Positions 51,125-60,204 of a DNA stretch of 64,000 nt are shown here, in pieces. The notes under the pieces are model-generated. The model saw nothing but the letters and a program-made list of their open reading frames with translations, was not told where the DNA came from and ran no database searches. Position numbers and translations under genes: made by a program. Location: NCBI RefSeq assembly GCF_019704135.1, contig NZ_AP024355.1, forward strand, positions 62,001 to 126,000, given 5' to 3'. The first letter of the stretch is position 1; each line of letters starts with the position of its first letter. This DNA comes from Desulfuromonas versatilis. Its GTDB lineage: Bacteria; Desulfobacterota; Desulfuromonadia; Desulfuromonadales; NIT-T3.

Positions 51125-54100
51125 ATGACCGACCTTTCTGCCAACCCGAGCGGAGCCTTCGGCCTCGCCGCCCACCTTAGCCAGTTTGCCCTGCGGGTCC
51201 AGGGGCTGGCCGAAGACGCCTTTGCCCTGCAAGGCTTCACCGGGAACAGCCATGGCCTCTCGGAGGACTACCTGTTCTCGGTGGTGGTCGAGGCCGAGAC
51301 GCTGGTGCCGCCGGGAGAGGTCGTCGGTGCCGGGGCGGTGCTTGAGATCCAGCGCGGCGGGGAGGCGGTTCTCATCCACGGGCTGCTCAGCGAGTTCAGC
51401 CTGACCGGGGCCACAACCGCCGGCGGCTACGAGTACGTCGCCGGTCTCTCCTCGCCCCTTTATCCTCTGAAGCTATCGCGGCGCAACCGGGTCTTTCTCG
51501 GGCGCAGCGTCCCCGAGATCGTCCAGGGGGTGCTCACCGGCGCCGGCCTGGCCGCCGCCGACTTCAGCCTGAGCCTTGAAAATGATTATCCCCTGCGCGA
51601 GTTCACGGTGCAGTACGGGGAGAGCGATTTCGACTTCCTGCGCCGGCTGATCGATGCCGAGGGGATTTTCCTCCGCTTCGAATCAACCCGGGAACGCGCC
51701 AAGGTCATTTTTCACGACGGCGTAGAGCAGCTGCCGGAGCTGTCCGGCGGACCCCTGCTCTACCAGGTGCAGACCGGCAGCGTGCGCGGCCGCGAGACCG
51801 TCTTCGCCCTGCATCCCCGGGCCAAACTGCTCACCGGCGAGGTGCAGCTGCGCGACTACAACTACCGCACCCCCGAGGTGGGCCTCGAGGCCCACGCCAG
51901 CGGCAGCACGAGCGGCCACGGCCGCGGCTACCGCTTCGGGGAGAACTTCAAGAGCCTGCAAGAAGGGCAGGGAGCGGCCCGCATCCGCCAGCAGGCCTGC
52001 GACTGGCAGCGCGAGGTCCTGACCGCCGAGTCGGACTGCCGGGGCGTCGCGCCGGGGCATAAGCTCGCCATCACCGGCCATCCCGACCCCACCTGCAACG
52101 GCGAGTTCACGGTCATCGAGGTCGAGCACCAAGGGGACCAGAAGGCCGGCTTCGCCTACGGCCGGCGCGCCCAGGGGATGAGCTACCGCAACAAGATGCT
52201 GCTGATTCCTGCCGGCGTCCCCTTCCGCAAGCCGCCGGCCGAAAAGCGCCCCATGCACGGGGTTTTCACCGCCCGCATTGAATCGCCGGGGGGCGACTAC
52301 GCCTACCTGGACGAGCAGGGGCGCTACCGCGTGCGCCTCGGGTTCGACCGCGCCGCCACCCCCGCCGGCGAGGCCAGCCATCCCCTGCGCCTGCTGCAGC
52401 CATACAGCGGGGAAAATTACGGCCAGCACTGCCCGCTGCACGCCGGCACCGAGGTGGCCGTGGCCTGCGTCAACGGCGACCTCGACCGGCCGGTGATCCT
52501 TGGCGCGCTCCCCAACCCCGACACCCCCACCCCGGTCACCAGCGCCAACCCCAGCCAGAACATCCTGCGCACCTGGGGCGGAAACGAACTGCTAATGGAC
52601 GACCGCAAGGGGGCGGAGAAGATCGAGCTGTTCACCCGCGAGCGCCAAAACATCCTCTCCCTGGACGCCGACCGGGCCGGCCACCGCCTGCGCCTGGCCA
52701 GCGAGGAGGGCGAGATGGAGGTGCAGGCGGCCAAGACCCTGCTGCTCGAATCCGGCGACAGCCACCGGCTGCAAAGCGGTGGCGACCACCAGATCAGCGT
52801 GGAGAACAGCCAGCGGCTGGCGACCAAGAACCAGCAGATCGAACTGCAGTCCGCCACCGACATCCGCCACAAGGCCAAAGAGAATATCCGGCTCCAGGCC
52901 GAGGCCGAGAACATCGAGCTGACCGCCGGCAGAAACCTGGTGATGGAAGTCGCCGAGGGGATGTCCGTCGAGGTGCGCAACCAAAACCTCTCTCTGCAGG
53001 TGCAAAGTGGCAACCTGAGCATCCAGGCCTCCGGCGCCATCAGCGTCAACGGCCAGGGCGGCGGCGCCATCCTGATCGGCCAGTCCGGCGGCGAACTCGA
53101 AATCGCCCCCGACGGCGCCATCACCATCGATTCGCATACCGTGGAGATCAACGGGCAGAGCGTGAATATTCAGGGTTCGCAGAATGCGCAGGGTGGGGGC
53201 GGTGGGTTTGCCGGTGTTCAAACCACTGGTGCTTTGACCGCGGTAAGTTCTAACGTCAACCCGAGTGAAGGGCAGATTTTCCAAAACGCAAATCCAGGGC
53301 CAGATGGAAGTAATAGCCCAGGCCAGGGGGCAAAAAACGATTTCGGCAGAATGGCCGTCGGAGAGCCGAGTGGTATTTCTGGCCCTGCATCATTTTCATC
53401 TCGGGCGCAGGAACTGGAGGCCAAAAAGCAACGTTTGGCGGAGCGACAAGCGTTGATACAAAAAGGCCGGGAAAAAACCAAAAACCTATCCGGGAAGGAC
53501 AAAGAAAAACTTCAGGCTGCAACTGACAGGCTGGACCTTAACAACCGCGCCGTGGAGCGTGCCAGACTCGCCGATGACGTGTACAACGCGCCAGGCGAGA
53601 AGGAGCCACCAATTGGATGGAAACGCTCTAGCAACAACCCCGATGATTTGCCGGAGTCGTTAAAAGATGCGGTTTGGGAGGATCCCGATTCGGGGTTCCG
53701 GGCCGCCTTTTACGAATCCGATATTGACGGGAGTAAGGTTCTTGCTTTTCGGGGTACCGCCGACAAGGCTGGGTGGAAAAACAACCTCGCGCAGGGCCTT
53801 GGTTTTGAGTCAGTGCAATATGAGCGGTCTATAATGCTTGCATCAGACATTGAAAATGCTTATCCGAACGGTTTTGAAATCTCTGGGCATTCCTTGGGCG
53901 GTGGCCTGACCTCTGCCGCCAGTATTGTCACAGGGGCAAAGGGATTCAGTTTCAACGCCGCCGGCCTGCATCCAAATACTATAAAAGATTATGGGCTGAC
54001 ACGTTCAGCAGGAGAAAAATTAATCGATACCTACCAAGTCAGAGGCGAGGTCCTTACCTCTGCCCAAAGCCCGCTAGTCAATGCTTTCGCAACTCCTCTG

Positions 54101-54373
54101 GGAACAGGTGTTCGTTATCTCCGCCAAGCCAATCCCGTGAGTCTCTACAAGGCCGCCACAGGAGCGAAGTCTCTTAACTTGCAGCCTGTTTGGGTTTACG
54201 ATGCCGTGGGAGAAACACATGAACTTCCGGCGGTTGATGAGAATGGACAGTCGCAGTCAATATTTAAGGCCGGCCCGGTCACTCGTCACGGCATGGAAAA
54301 TGTCATTAATGGAATCGAAAAACAGAAAACGGATGATAAAAATGCGATTGAGATGGCCCTCAAATCAACTTAA
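51125..54373 (+). CDS. vgrG: evolved VgrG spike protein with C-terminal lipase effector domain
   Basis: The 1,082-residue protein is a T6SS spike (TssI) fused to a toxin. Residues 1-690 are VgrG: gp27-like part (YGESDFDFLRRLIDAEGIFLRF, LRDYNYRTPE), OB-like part (FTARIESPGGDYAYLDEQGRYRVRL), and the gp5-like beta helix with ISVNGQGGGAILIG. A Gly-rich linker, then a charged coiled coil (about 760-830), lead to an alpha/beta hydrolase domain with the nucleophile elbow GHSLGGG (Ser923). The charge relay probably includes an Asp and a late His (one in VTRHGMENV). The lipase family resembles Tle phospholipase effectors. From about 53200 the DNA is AT-richer. The next gene, overlapping its end, is the likely immunity gene. 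Confidence 0.9.
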   Translation: MTDLSANPSGAFGLAAHLSQFALRVQGLAEDAFALQGFTGNSHGLSEDYLFSVVVEAETLVPPGEVVGAGAVLEIQRGGEAVLIHGLLSEFSLTGATTAGGYEYVAGLSSPLYPLKLSRRNRVFLGRSVPEIVQGVLTGAGLAAADFSLSLENDYPLREFTVQYGESDFDFLRRLIDAEGIFLRFESTRERAKVIFHDGVEQLPELSGGPLLYQVQTGSVRGRETVFALHPRAKLLTGEVQLRDYNYRTPEVGLEAHASGSTSGHGRGYRFGENFKSLQEGQGAARIRQQACDWQREVLTAESDCRGVAPGHKLAITGHPDPTCNGEFTVIEVEHQGDQKAGFAYGRRAQGMSYRNKMLLIPAGVPFRKPPAEKRPMHGVFTARIESPGGDYAYLDEQGRYRVRLGFDRAATPAGEASHPLRLLQPYSGENYGQHCPLHAGTEVAVACVNGDLDRPVILGALPNPDTPTPVTSANPSQNILRTWGGNELLMDDRKGAEKIELFTRERQNILSLDADRAGHRLRLASEEGEMEVQAAKTLLLESGDSHRLQSGGDHQISVENSQRLATKNQQIELQSATDIRHKAKENIRLQAEAENIELTAGRNLVMEVAEGMSVEVRNQNLSLQVQSGNLSIQASGAISVNGQGGGAILIGQSGGELEIAPDGAITIDSHTVEINGQSVNIQGSQNAQGGGGGFAGVQTTGALTAVSSNVNPSEGQIFQNANPGPDGSNSPGQGAKNDFGRMAVGEPSGISGPASFSSRAQELEAKKQRLAERQALIQKGREKTKNLSGKDKEKLQAATDRLDLNNRAVERARLADDVYNAPGEKEPPIGWKRSSNNPDDLPESLKDAVWEDPDSGFRAAFYESDIDGSKVLAFRGTADKAGWKNNLAQGLGFESVQYERSIMLASDIENAYPNGFEISGHSLGGGLTSAASIVTGAKGFSFNAAGLHPNTIKDYGLTRSAGEKLIDTYQVRGEVLTSAQSPLVNAFATPLGTGVRYLRQANPVSLYKAATGAKSLNLQPVWVYDAVGETHELPAVDENGQSQSIFKAGPVTRHGMENVINGIEKQKTDDKNAIEMALKST

Positions 54374-55121
54374 TTGTTTCAAGTGGTTTGCTCAATTATT
54401 AGCGATCATGATAATGGTGTTGTTCGGTTGTGACGACGGATATGGAGTAAATAAAATGCGTGTAGAAGATTTTTTCAACGACCCGCAAGTCCTGCTGATG
54501 ATTAAAGTTGCCGAAAAAGGGGATGTTACCAAGCTTAAAAAACTCGTAGATGAGGGTGTTGATCCGAATACCTTTGGCAACGAGGGGATGACAGTGCTCA
54601 TGTGGGAATTGGGGCAGCAAAACAAAAAAGCCATGAAGGCCCTTCTTGCTGTCGGAGCCGACCCGAATTTAACCGATTCAACAGGGGATTCGCCGATGTC
54701 TATGGTCGCTGCCGCCAAAGACACTGAGTTGATGAAAGTGTTATTGGAAGGCGGGGGAGATCCTGATGTAAAAAATCGTTTAGGAGAGCCAGCACTGTTT
54801 ATTGCGGTTGGGCCGCGACGTCTTGCAAATGTCAAAACGCTGCTTGATTTCGGTGCGGATATCAATGCTACGGACAGAATGGGTGCTACCCCCATTCTGA
54901 AGGCAGCCACTCTAAACCAATTTGAAATTGTTGCCTACTTACTAGAGCGAGGGGCTGATTACAAAAAGGCGAATGCTACTGGTGCCACATTAGCCTGGCG
55001 GGTCCAGAAAAGCCGTGTTGACCCGAGTCTTCCCCATTATAAATGGCGCGAAAAAGTAATCAAAATGCTTGAAGAGCGAGGGGTAAAATTCCCTGTTCCG
55101 CATCCTGCGGAGTCAAAATAG
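54342..55121 (+). CDS. ankyrin-repeat lipoprotein, probable immunity protein to the VgrG lipase
   Basis: The 259-residue protein has a lipoprotein signal (FAQLLAIMIMVLFGC, lipidated Cys about residue 28) and then four to five ankyrin repeats (ADPNLTDSTGDSPMSMVAAA, GDPDVKNRLGEPALFIAV, ADINATDRMGATPILKAA, ADYKKANATGATLAW). It would sit in the periplasm, where a delivered phospholipase acts. Periplasmic lipoprotein immunity proteins are known for Tle effectors; the pairing here is inference from overlap with the toxin gene. The start is uncertain: ATG 54342 gives the best signal peptide; ATG at 54333 and 54309 are alternatives. The gene is AT-rich compared with its neighbours. Confidence 0.75.
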   Translation: MRLRWPSNQLNCFKWFAQLLAIMIMVLFGCDDGYGVNKMRVEDFFNDPQVLLMIKVAEKGDVTKLKKLVDEGVDPNTFGNEGMTVLMWELGQQNKKAMKALLAVGADPNLTDSTGDSPMSMVAAAKDTELMKVLLEGGGDPDVKNRLGEPALFIAVGPRRLANVKTLLDFGADINATDRMGATPILKAATLNQFEIVAYLLERGADYKKANATGATLAWRVQKSRVDPSLPHYKWREKVIKMLEERGVKFPVPHPAESK

Positions 55122-55176
55122 CTGGTTGCGACATACAGAGAAATATAGGACATCGAAATTCAAGCATGGTTCATAT

Positions 55177-57249
55177 ATGAACTCCTTTTTGGGGAATTCA
55201 AATATTTTCTTCAATTCGGCCAACCGCAGCCAGTTCGCCTTCCGCGTGCAGGGGGTGCCGGACGAGACGTTCTCCGTCAAGAGTTTCACGGGACAGGAGC
55301 ACGCCCTCTCCGAGGACTACCTGTTTCAGGTGGTTTTGCAGGCCGAGGTGCCGCTGGATCCCGGCCACTGCGTCGGTCGAAGCGCGGTGCTGGAGCTGGA
55401 TTGGGGCGGGGAACCGGTATTCGTCCACGGCGTGGTCAGCGAGTTCAGCCTGGCCGGGGCGCTGCCCGGCGGCGGGTATGAGTACTTGGCGAACCTGGCC
55501 TCTCCCCTTTTTCCCCTGAAACCCTCGCGCAGCAATCGGGTGTTCCTCAACAAATCGACTCCGCAGATCATCGATGAGGTGCTGCTCGGTGTCGGCATGC
55601 CAGCCGCCGGGTTTGCACAATCCCTGAAAGGCACCTACCGGCAGCGCGAATACACCGTCCAATACGACGAAAGCGACTACGACTTTCTGCGCCGGTTGAT
55701 CGATGCCGAGGGGATCTTCTTCCGCTTCGAATCCTCCCGGGAATGCGCCAAGGTCATTTTTCACGACAGCGTCGAGGCGCTGCCCAGCCTGAGGGGGGGC
55801 GGGGAGTTGCTCTATCAGGAGCAGACCGGTGCGGTGCGCAGCCTGGAGACGATCTTCGCATTCCGGCCGCGGGCCAGGCTGCTGGCCGGCGAAGTGAATC
55901 TGCGCGACTACAACTACCGTCGGCCCGCAGAGATTCTGGATGCCCACGGCGGCAGCGATGCCCGAGGCAAGGGCGCGGAGGATCGTCACGGCGAGAACGT
56001 CAAGAGCATGGAGGAGGGGGAGCGGATCGCCCGCATCCGCCAGCAGGCCAACGACTGGCAGCGCGAAACCTTCGTCGCCGAATCGGACTGCCGGGGCGTG
56101 GCGCCGGGGAAAAAAATTACCCTGTGCGGCTATCCCGAACCGGCCTGCAACGGCGAGTACCTGATCATCGAGGTCGAGCACCAGGGGGACCAGGGGACCG
56201 GTTTCGCCTTCGGCGGGCAGGCCAAGGGGATGAGCTACCGCAACAAGATGCTGCTGATCCGCGCGGGGATCCCCTTTCGCAGGCCGCTGCCCGCGCCGCG
56301 CCGGGTGCATGGCACCTTCACCGCCCGCATCGAGTCGAGCGGTGGCGAGTACGCCCACCTCGACGAGCAGGGTCGTTACCGGGTGCGGGTAGACTTTGAC
56401 CGCGCCCATACCCCGGCGGCCGAGGCCAGCCATCCGGTCAGGCTGCTGCAGCCCTACGGCGGCAACAACTACGGCTGGCACCACCCGCTGCACGCCGGCA
56501 CCGAGGTGGCCTTGAGCTGCATCAACGGCGACCTGGATCGCCCGGTCATCCTCGGGGTGCTCTCCAACCCGGACACCCCCGCGACCGTGAACAGCTCCAA
56601 TCCCAGCCAGAACATCCTGCGCACCCGGGGAGGCAACGAACTGCTTCTGGACGACCGCAAGGGGGGGGAGAAAGTCGAGCTGTTCACCAAGGAGCGCAAG
56701 AACATCCTCTCCCTCGATGCCCACGGCGAGGGGCACCTGCTGCGCCTGGCCACCGAGGAAGGCGAGATGGAGGTGCTGGCAGGCAAGACCCTGCTGATCG
56801 AATCCGGCGACACCCAAACCCTGGAGGCCGGCAACGATCACCTGGTGACGGTGGAAAAGGCCCAGCGGCTGCTGACCCGAAAGGGGTCCATCGAGGCCAA
56901 GGCCGCAACCGACCTGCGTATGCGTGCCGGCGAACACATCCTGATGCAGGCCGAGACCGCCAACCTGGAGATGAGCGCCGGCGCCGACCTGCAGGCCGAG
57001 GTGGGAGATTCCCTGTCGGCGGCGGTGAACGGCGAGAACCTGGAGATTCTCGTCGGCCAGGGCGAAATCAGCATGCAGGCGGCGGGGGCCATCACCGTCG
57101 CCGGGCAGGGAGGCGGCACCCTGCACATCGGGCAGGGAAGCGGCGCGATCGAGATTAGCTCCGGCGGCGACCTGGCCCTGGAGGCACCGAAACTGCAGAT
57201 CAACGCCACCACCATCACCATCAAGGGTGGCAGCATGGGGAACAATTAG
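55177..57249 (+). CDS. vgrG: VgrG spike protein without effector extension
   Basis: The 690-residue protein is closely related over its full length to the first VgrG (YDESDYDFLRRLIDAEGIFFRF, GMSYRNKMLLIRAGIPFR, FTARIESSGGEYAHLDEQGRYRVR, ITVAGQGGGTLHIGQ) but stops at the end of the beta-helix spike. It could carry separate effectors through the PAAR-like protein downstream. The start at ATG 55177 matches the N-terminal length of the first VgrG; an in-frame TTG at 55126 lies directly after the immunity gene but has no ribosome site. The site before 55177 is also weak. Confidence 0.93.
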   Translation: MNSFLGNSNIFFNSANRSQFAFRVQGVPDETFSVKSFTGQEHALSEDYLFQVVLQAEVPLDPGHCVGRSAVLELDWGGEPVFVHGVVSEFSLAGALPGGGYEYLANLASPLFPLKPSRSNRVFLNKSTPQIIDEVLLGVGMPAAGFAQSLKGTYRQREYTVQYDESDYDFLRRLIDAEGIFFRFESSRECAKVIFHDSVEALPSLRGGGELLYQEQTGAVRSLETIFAFRPRARLLAGEVNLRDYNYRRPAEILDAHGGSDARGKGAEDRHGENVKSMEEGERIARIRQQANDWQRETFVAESDCRGVAPGKKITLCGYPEPACNGEYLIIEVEHQGDQGTGFAFGGQAKGMSYRNKMLLIRAGIPFRRPLPAPRRVHGTFTARIESSGGEYAHLDEQGRYRVRVDFDRAHTPAAEASHPVRLLQPYGGNNYGWHHPLHAGTEVALSCINGDLDRPVILGVLSNPDTPATVNSSNPSQNILRTRGGNELLLDDRKGGEKVELFTKERKNILSLDAHGEGHLLRLATEEGEMEVLAGKTLLIESGDTQTLEAGNDHLVTVEKAQRLLTRKGSIEAKAATDLRMRAGEHILMQAETANLEMSAGADLQAEVGDSLSAAVNGENLEILVGQGEISMQAAGAITVAGQGGGTLHIGQGSGAIEISSGGDLALEAPKLQINATTITIKGGSMGNN

Positions 57250-57271
57250 GTTGTGGAAACCGTAAAGCATC

Positions 57272-57405
57272 TGGCCACGGATCAAATCTGATCAAATCGG
57301 ATTTTAAGGCTAAAAAAATTCTGGTTGAATAGCCGGAAGGTTATGCCCTCAATAAGCTATGCCTTTGACCTATCAGAGTTTATCCGATCTTATCCGTGGC
57401 TAATT
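57272..57405. repeat. intergenic inverted repeat, family A, copy after the second vgrG
   Basis: The left arm (57272-57305) and right arm (57371-57405) match the arms at 42609-42747, including CCACGGATCAAATCTGATCAA and TATCCGATCTTATCCGTGG. The centre between the arms is different. It fills most of the 214-base gap before the DUF6484 gene. Confidence 0.85.
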
Positions 57406-57463
57406 GAAGTCTTTGGTTCGATTGTCCGGGGAAGCTTATTCCCATAGGAAAACGGAAAAATCT

Positions 57464-57901
57464 ATGAGCAACGTTACCAGCATCTATCGAGGAGCGCTCC
57501 CGGCGCCCGAACAGAACTGCATCGCCACTGTGGTCGAAGTGAAAGGGGGGGAAGCCGTCAGTGTCACCGGCCTGCCCGGCAGCATTGAACCTGTGGCTGT
57601 AAGCGGCCATTTCAGCGAGGTACCGCCCCTCAAGGCGGGCGACCGGGTGGCGGTGATGCTCACCGGCGCCGGGCCCATCGTCATGGCGCGCCTCAGGGCC
57701 AGGGGGGAGCAGCCCGGGCCGCGGATCGAGGACGAGGAAGGGCAGCTGGTGCTCGATGCGGAAAAAGGGATCCGCCTGCAGTGCGGCGAGAGCCGCATCG
57801 AGTTGACCCCCGACGGGCGTATCTGGGTGGACGGCAGGGAGATCTACAGCGTCGCCGCCGGCAGGATGCGCCTGCAGGGCGCCGTCATCGAGCTGAACTG
57901 A
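57464..57901 (+). CDS. DUF6484-type T6SS accessory protein
   Basis: The 145-residue soluble protein follows vgrG. It has a small OB/beta domain (IATVVEVKGGEAVSVTGLPGS, LKAGDRVAVMLTGAGPIVMARL) and a spike-like strand ladder at the end (LVLDAEKGIRLQCGESRIELTPDGRIWVDGREI). This resembles DUF6484 proteins found in T6SS loci; the role is unknown. The ladder suggests contact with the VgrG beta helix. The start at 57464 has only a weak site (GGAAAA). Confidence 0.65.
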   Translation: MSNVTSIYRGALPAPEQNCIATVVEVKGGEAVSVTGLPGSIEPVAVSGHFSEVPPLKAGDRVAVMLTGAGPIVMARLRARGEQPGPRIEDEEGQLVLDAEKGIRLQCGESRIELTPDGRIWVDGREIYSVAAGRMRLQGAVIELN

Positions 57902-57908
57902 TTATTCC

Positions 57909-59174
57909 ATGCAGGTATTTTTCGCCCAGACCCACCGCGACGGCGCGGGCCTGCTGTTCCGCCAACGCAGCCAGTGGCTGGCCGCCGCAGAGGCCGACGC
58001 CGAGGCCCTCGGTCGGTTGGAGCAGCGGCTGCGTCTGCACCTGCACGTGCTGGCGCGTCTGCCCAACCATGAGACCGAACCGCGCCGGGCGCCTGAGGCC
58101 TTCGTCTCTCTGGCCGCGTGCCTCAGTTCCCCCGATTCCGAAGTGCGCGAGGCCGCCCGCCGCCAGGCCGGCGAGTGGCTGCTCGCTGGCGGACCTGCCG
58201 GCGAGGGGGCGTTTGCGGCGCTGGCCCTGTTTCCCCTCTCGGGCCAGGACGAAACCCTGCTTGGGCTATATCAGCGGTACGCCGCGCTGCGCCCGATCCT
58301 CTTCGAGCTCTGGCGTGCCCAGGGCGCGCAGGTGCCCCCTGCCCTATTCAACAATGCCGAGCTGCTGGGGCGCAGCCCCGAGCTGCAGCGGGCGGCGCTG
58401 GCCTATGCCGCGGACCAGCAGAAAATAGGCGTCGAGCTGTTTCGCGCCTATTACCGTCACCTGCTCGGCCGCACCCTGCCCAACCGGTTTCCCGCCGGGG
58501 TGATGGGCCTGGCCCTGTGGGGAGGGATGGTTCGCCGCGACCCGGAAGCACTGTCGGCCTTGCGTCGGGGTATCGAGCTGGCGACCGAACCTGCCGAGCG
58601 AGATACGCTGTTGCGACTCGCCGCCCTCAGCGGCGATTCCGAGCTTTTGCCCGTGCTGCGCAGCCACCTGCAGCAGAGCCCGGAGGGCGGCTGCCGACTC
58701 CTTGCTCTGCACGGCAGCCGGGAAGCGGCCCGCGAGCTGAGCGTCCTGCTGCAGCAGCCGCGTTTCATGGAGCCGGCGGCCCAGGCCTGGGAGCAGCTGA
58801 CGGGACATCCCCTGCCGCTTCAGCCCAGGCTCAGGTTGATCGAGGGGAAAGGCGGCGGAGGCTCGACCCACAGCGTTTCGGCGACCGAGGCAGCCGGAAG
58901 GTGGCTGGAGGAAAACCAGAGCACATGGGCGCCGTCCGGGCGGATCTGCCGGGGAAGGCCCCTGCGCCAGGAATCCCTGGTCGAGTTGGCCCTGGAGCGG
59001 GTCGGCCGGCACCATCGGGACCGGTTCGACCTGCTTGCCCTGGAGCTGGGGCGCCCGCTGGGGATTCAACCGGAAAACTGGATGGCCGAGCGCCGCGAGC
59101 GACTGGGGAAATTGAAAATGTCCACGGGGCAAAGCGCCCCTGCCGCCACCCGGGAGGGACGCAGCCATGCTTGA
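57909..59174 (+). CDS. TIGR02270-family HEAT-repeat protein of T6SS loci
   Basis: The 421-residue soluble, helical protein shows HEAT-like repeats (FVSLAACLSSPDSEVREAARRQA, LSALRRGIELATEPAERDTLLRLAALSG, LLALHGSREAARELSVLL). TIGR02270 proteins are known from Geobacter, Myxococcus and Pseudomonas T6SS regions without a defined function. It overlaps the DUF2169 gene by eight bases, so the two are translationally coupled. Confidence 0.75.
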   Translation: MQVFFAQTHRDGAGLLFRQRSQWLAAAEADAEALGRLEQRLRLHLHVLARLPNHETEPRRAPEAFVSLAACLSSPDSEVREAARRQAGEWLLAGGPAGEGAFAALALFPLSGQDETLLGLYQRYAALRPILFELWRAQGAQVPPALFNNAELLGRSPELQRAALAYAADQQKIGVELFRAYYRHLLGRTLPNRFPAGVMGLALWGGMVRRDPEALSALRRGIELATEPAERDTLLRLAALSGDSELLPVLRSHLQQSPEGGCRLLALHGSREAARELSVLLQQPRFMEPAAQAWEQLTGHPLPLQPRLRLIEGKGGGGSTHSVSATEAAGRWLEENQSTWAPSGRICRGRPLRQESLVELALERVGRHHRDRFDLLALELGRPLGIQPENWMAERRERLGKLKMSTGQSAPAATREGRSHA

Positions 59175-60204
59175 GCTGGACAACCGATCCGGGTGGGCGG
59201 CTGGCCTTTATCCCGGCTGGAGCCGGGACGGCCGGCGGCAGATGACCGTGGTGGTCAAGGCGGCCTTCCGGTTTGAGGAGAACGGGCGCCTCGCCCCCTG
59301 CGAGGCGCCGCCCGCCATCGAAGAGGCGGATCGTTACTGGAGCGAGCCGGGGCGCTCGAGCCTGGCCGCCGCCTGCGAAACCGTCCCCTTCAAGGCCGGT
59401 GGCGAGCTGCTGGTCAGCGGCACCGCCCGTCCGGCCAGGGCCGGGGCGACGGTCATGGAGGTCGCGGTCGGTCTGCGCCGGGCTGACGACAGATTCTGGG
59501 AAAAAAAACTGCGGGTGTTCGGTCCGCGGCGCTGGGAAAAGGGCCTTCTCGGCATCTCGGCCAGCCATCCCGGGCCGCTGCAGCCGCTCCCCCTGCGCTA
59601 CGAGAGCGCCTATGGCGGCATCGACCCGAACCACGAAGAGCAGCTCTACGAACTCAATCCGGCGGGCCAGGGTTACAGCCAGAAGGGGTGGCGGGTCAAG
59701 GGGATGGCGCTGCCGCAGATCGAGATCGGGCCCAGGTTCATCAGCGCGCCGACCAGTCGGCAGACGCCGGCGGGCTTCGGGCCCATCGCCCCGTTCTGGA
59801 AGCCGCGGCTGTCGCTCTTCGACAAGCTCGACCTCGAAGCCGTCGCCTGGGGCGGCTGCCCTTTCCCTCTCGAGGTGGCGCCCGAACTGTACAACGCGGC
59901 CCCGCCGGATCAGCGCTTCGACGGGCCGTTTTCCGGCGGCGAGGCCCTGCACCTCAAGGGATTGGTGGAGGGCGCCCCGCCCGAGGGGATCCTGGTTCAG
60001 GTGCCGCGGATCCTCCCCGATCTGCGGCTGGCGGTGGATGGGCGAACCGAGGCCCTGCGGGCGGCCTGCGACACCCTGCTGGTCGATACCGATGCCCGGC
60101 AGCTCTGCCTGCTCTGGCGCTCCGGCATCCCCTGGGAGCTAGGCGACAAGCGCAGCGGCTGGGTGATCCTGCGCGATCCCGAACGGCAGGAGGATGCGGC
60201 ATGA
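59167..60204 (+). CDS. DUF2169-family effector adaptor
   Basis: The 345-residue protein has the DUF2169 pattern: AAGLYPGWSRDGRRQMTVVVKAAFRF near the start, then LRYESAYGGIDPN, and ISAPTSRQTPAGFGPIAPFWKPR. DUF2169 proteins act as adaptors/chaperones that load DUF4150/PAAR-linked effectors onto VgrG. Here a DUF4150 gene and a large effector candidate lie downstream. GGAGGG precedes the ATG. It overlaps the ketosynthase-like gene by four bases. Confidence 0.85.
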   Translation: MLELDNRSGWAAGLYPGWSRDGRRQMTVVVKAAFRFEENGRLAPCEAPPAIEEADRYWSEPGRSSLAAACETVPFKAGGELLVSGTARPARAGATVMEVAVGLRRADDRFWEKKLRVFGPRRWEKGLLGISASHPGPLQPLPLRYESAYGGIDPNHEEQLYELNPAGQGYSQKGWRVKGMALPQIEIGPRFISAPTSRQTPAGFGPIAPFWKPRLSLFDKLDLEAVAWGGCPFPLEVAPELYNAAPPDQRFDGPFSGGEALHLKGLVEGAPPEGILVQVPRILPDLRLAVDGRTEALRAACDTLLVDTDARQLCLLWRSGIPWELGDKRSGWVILRDPERQEDAA

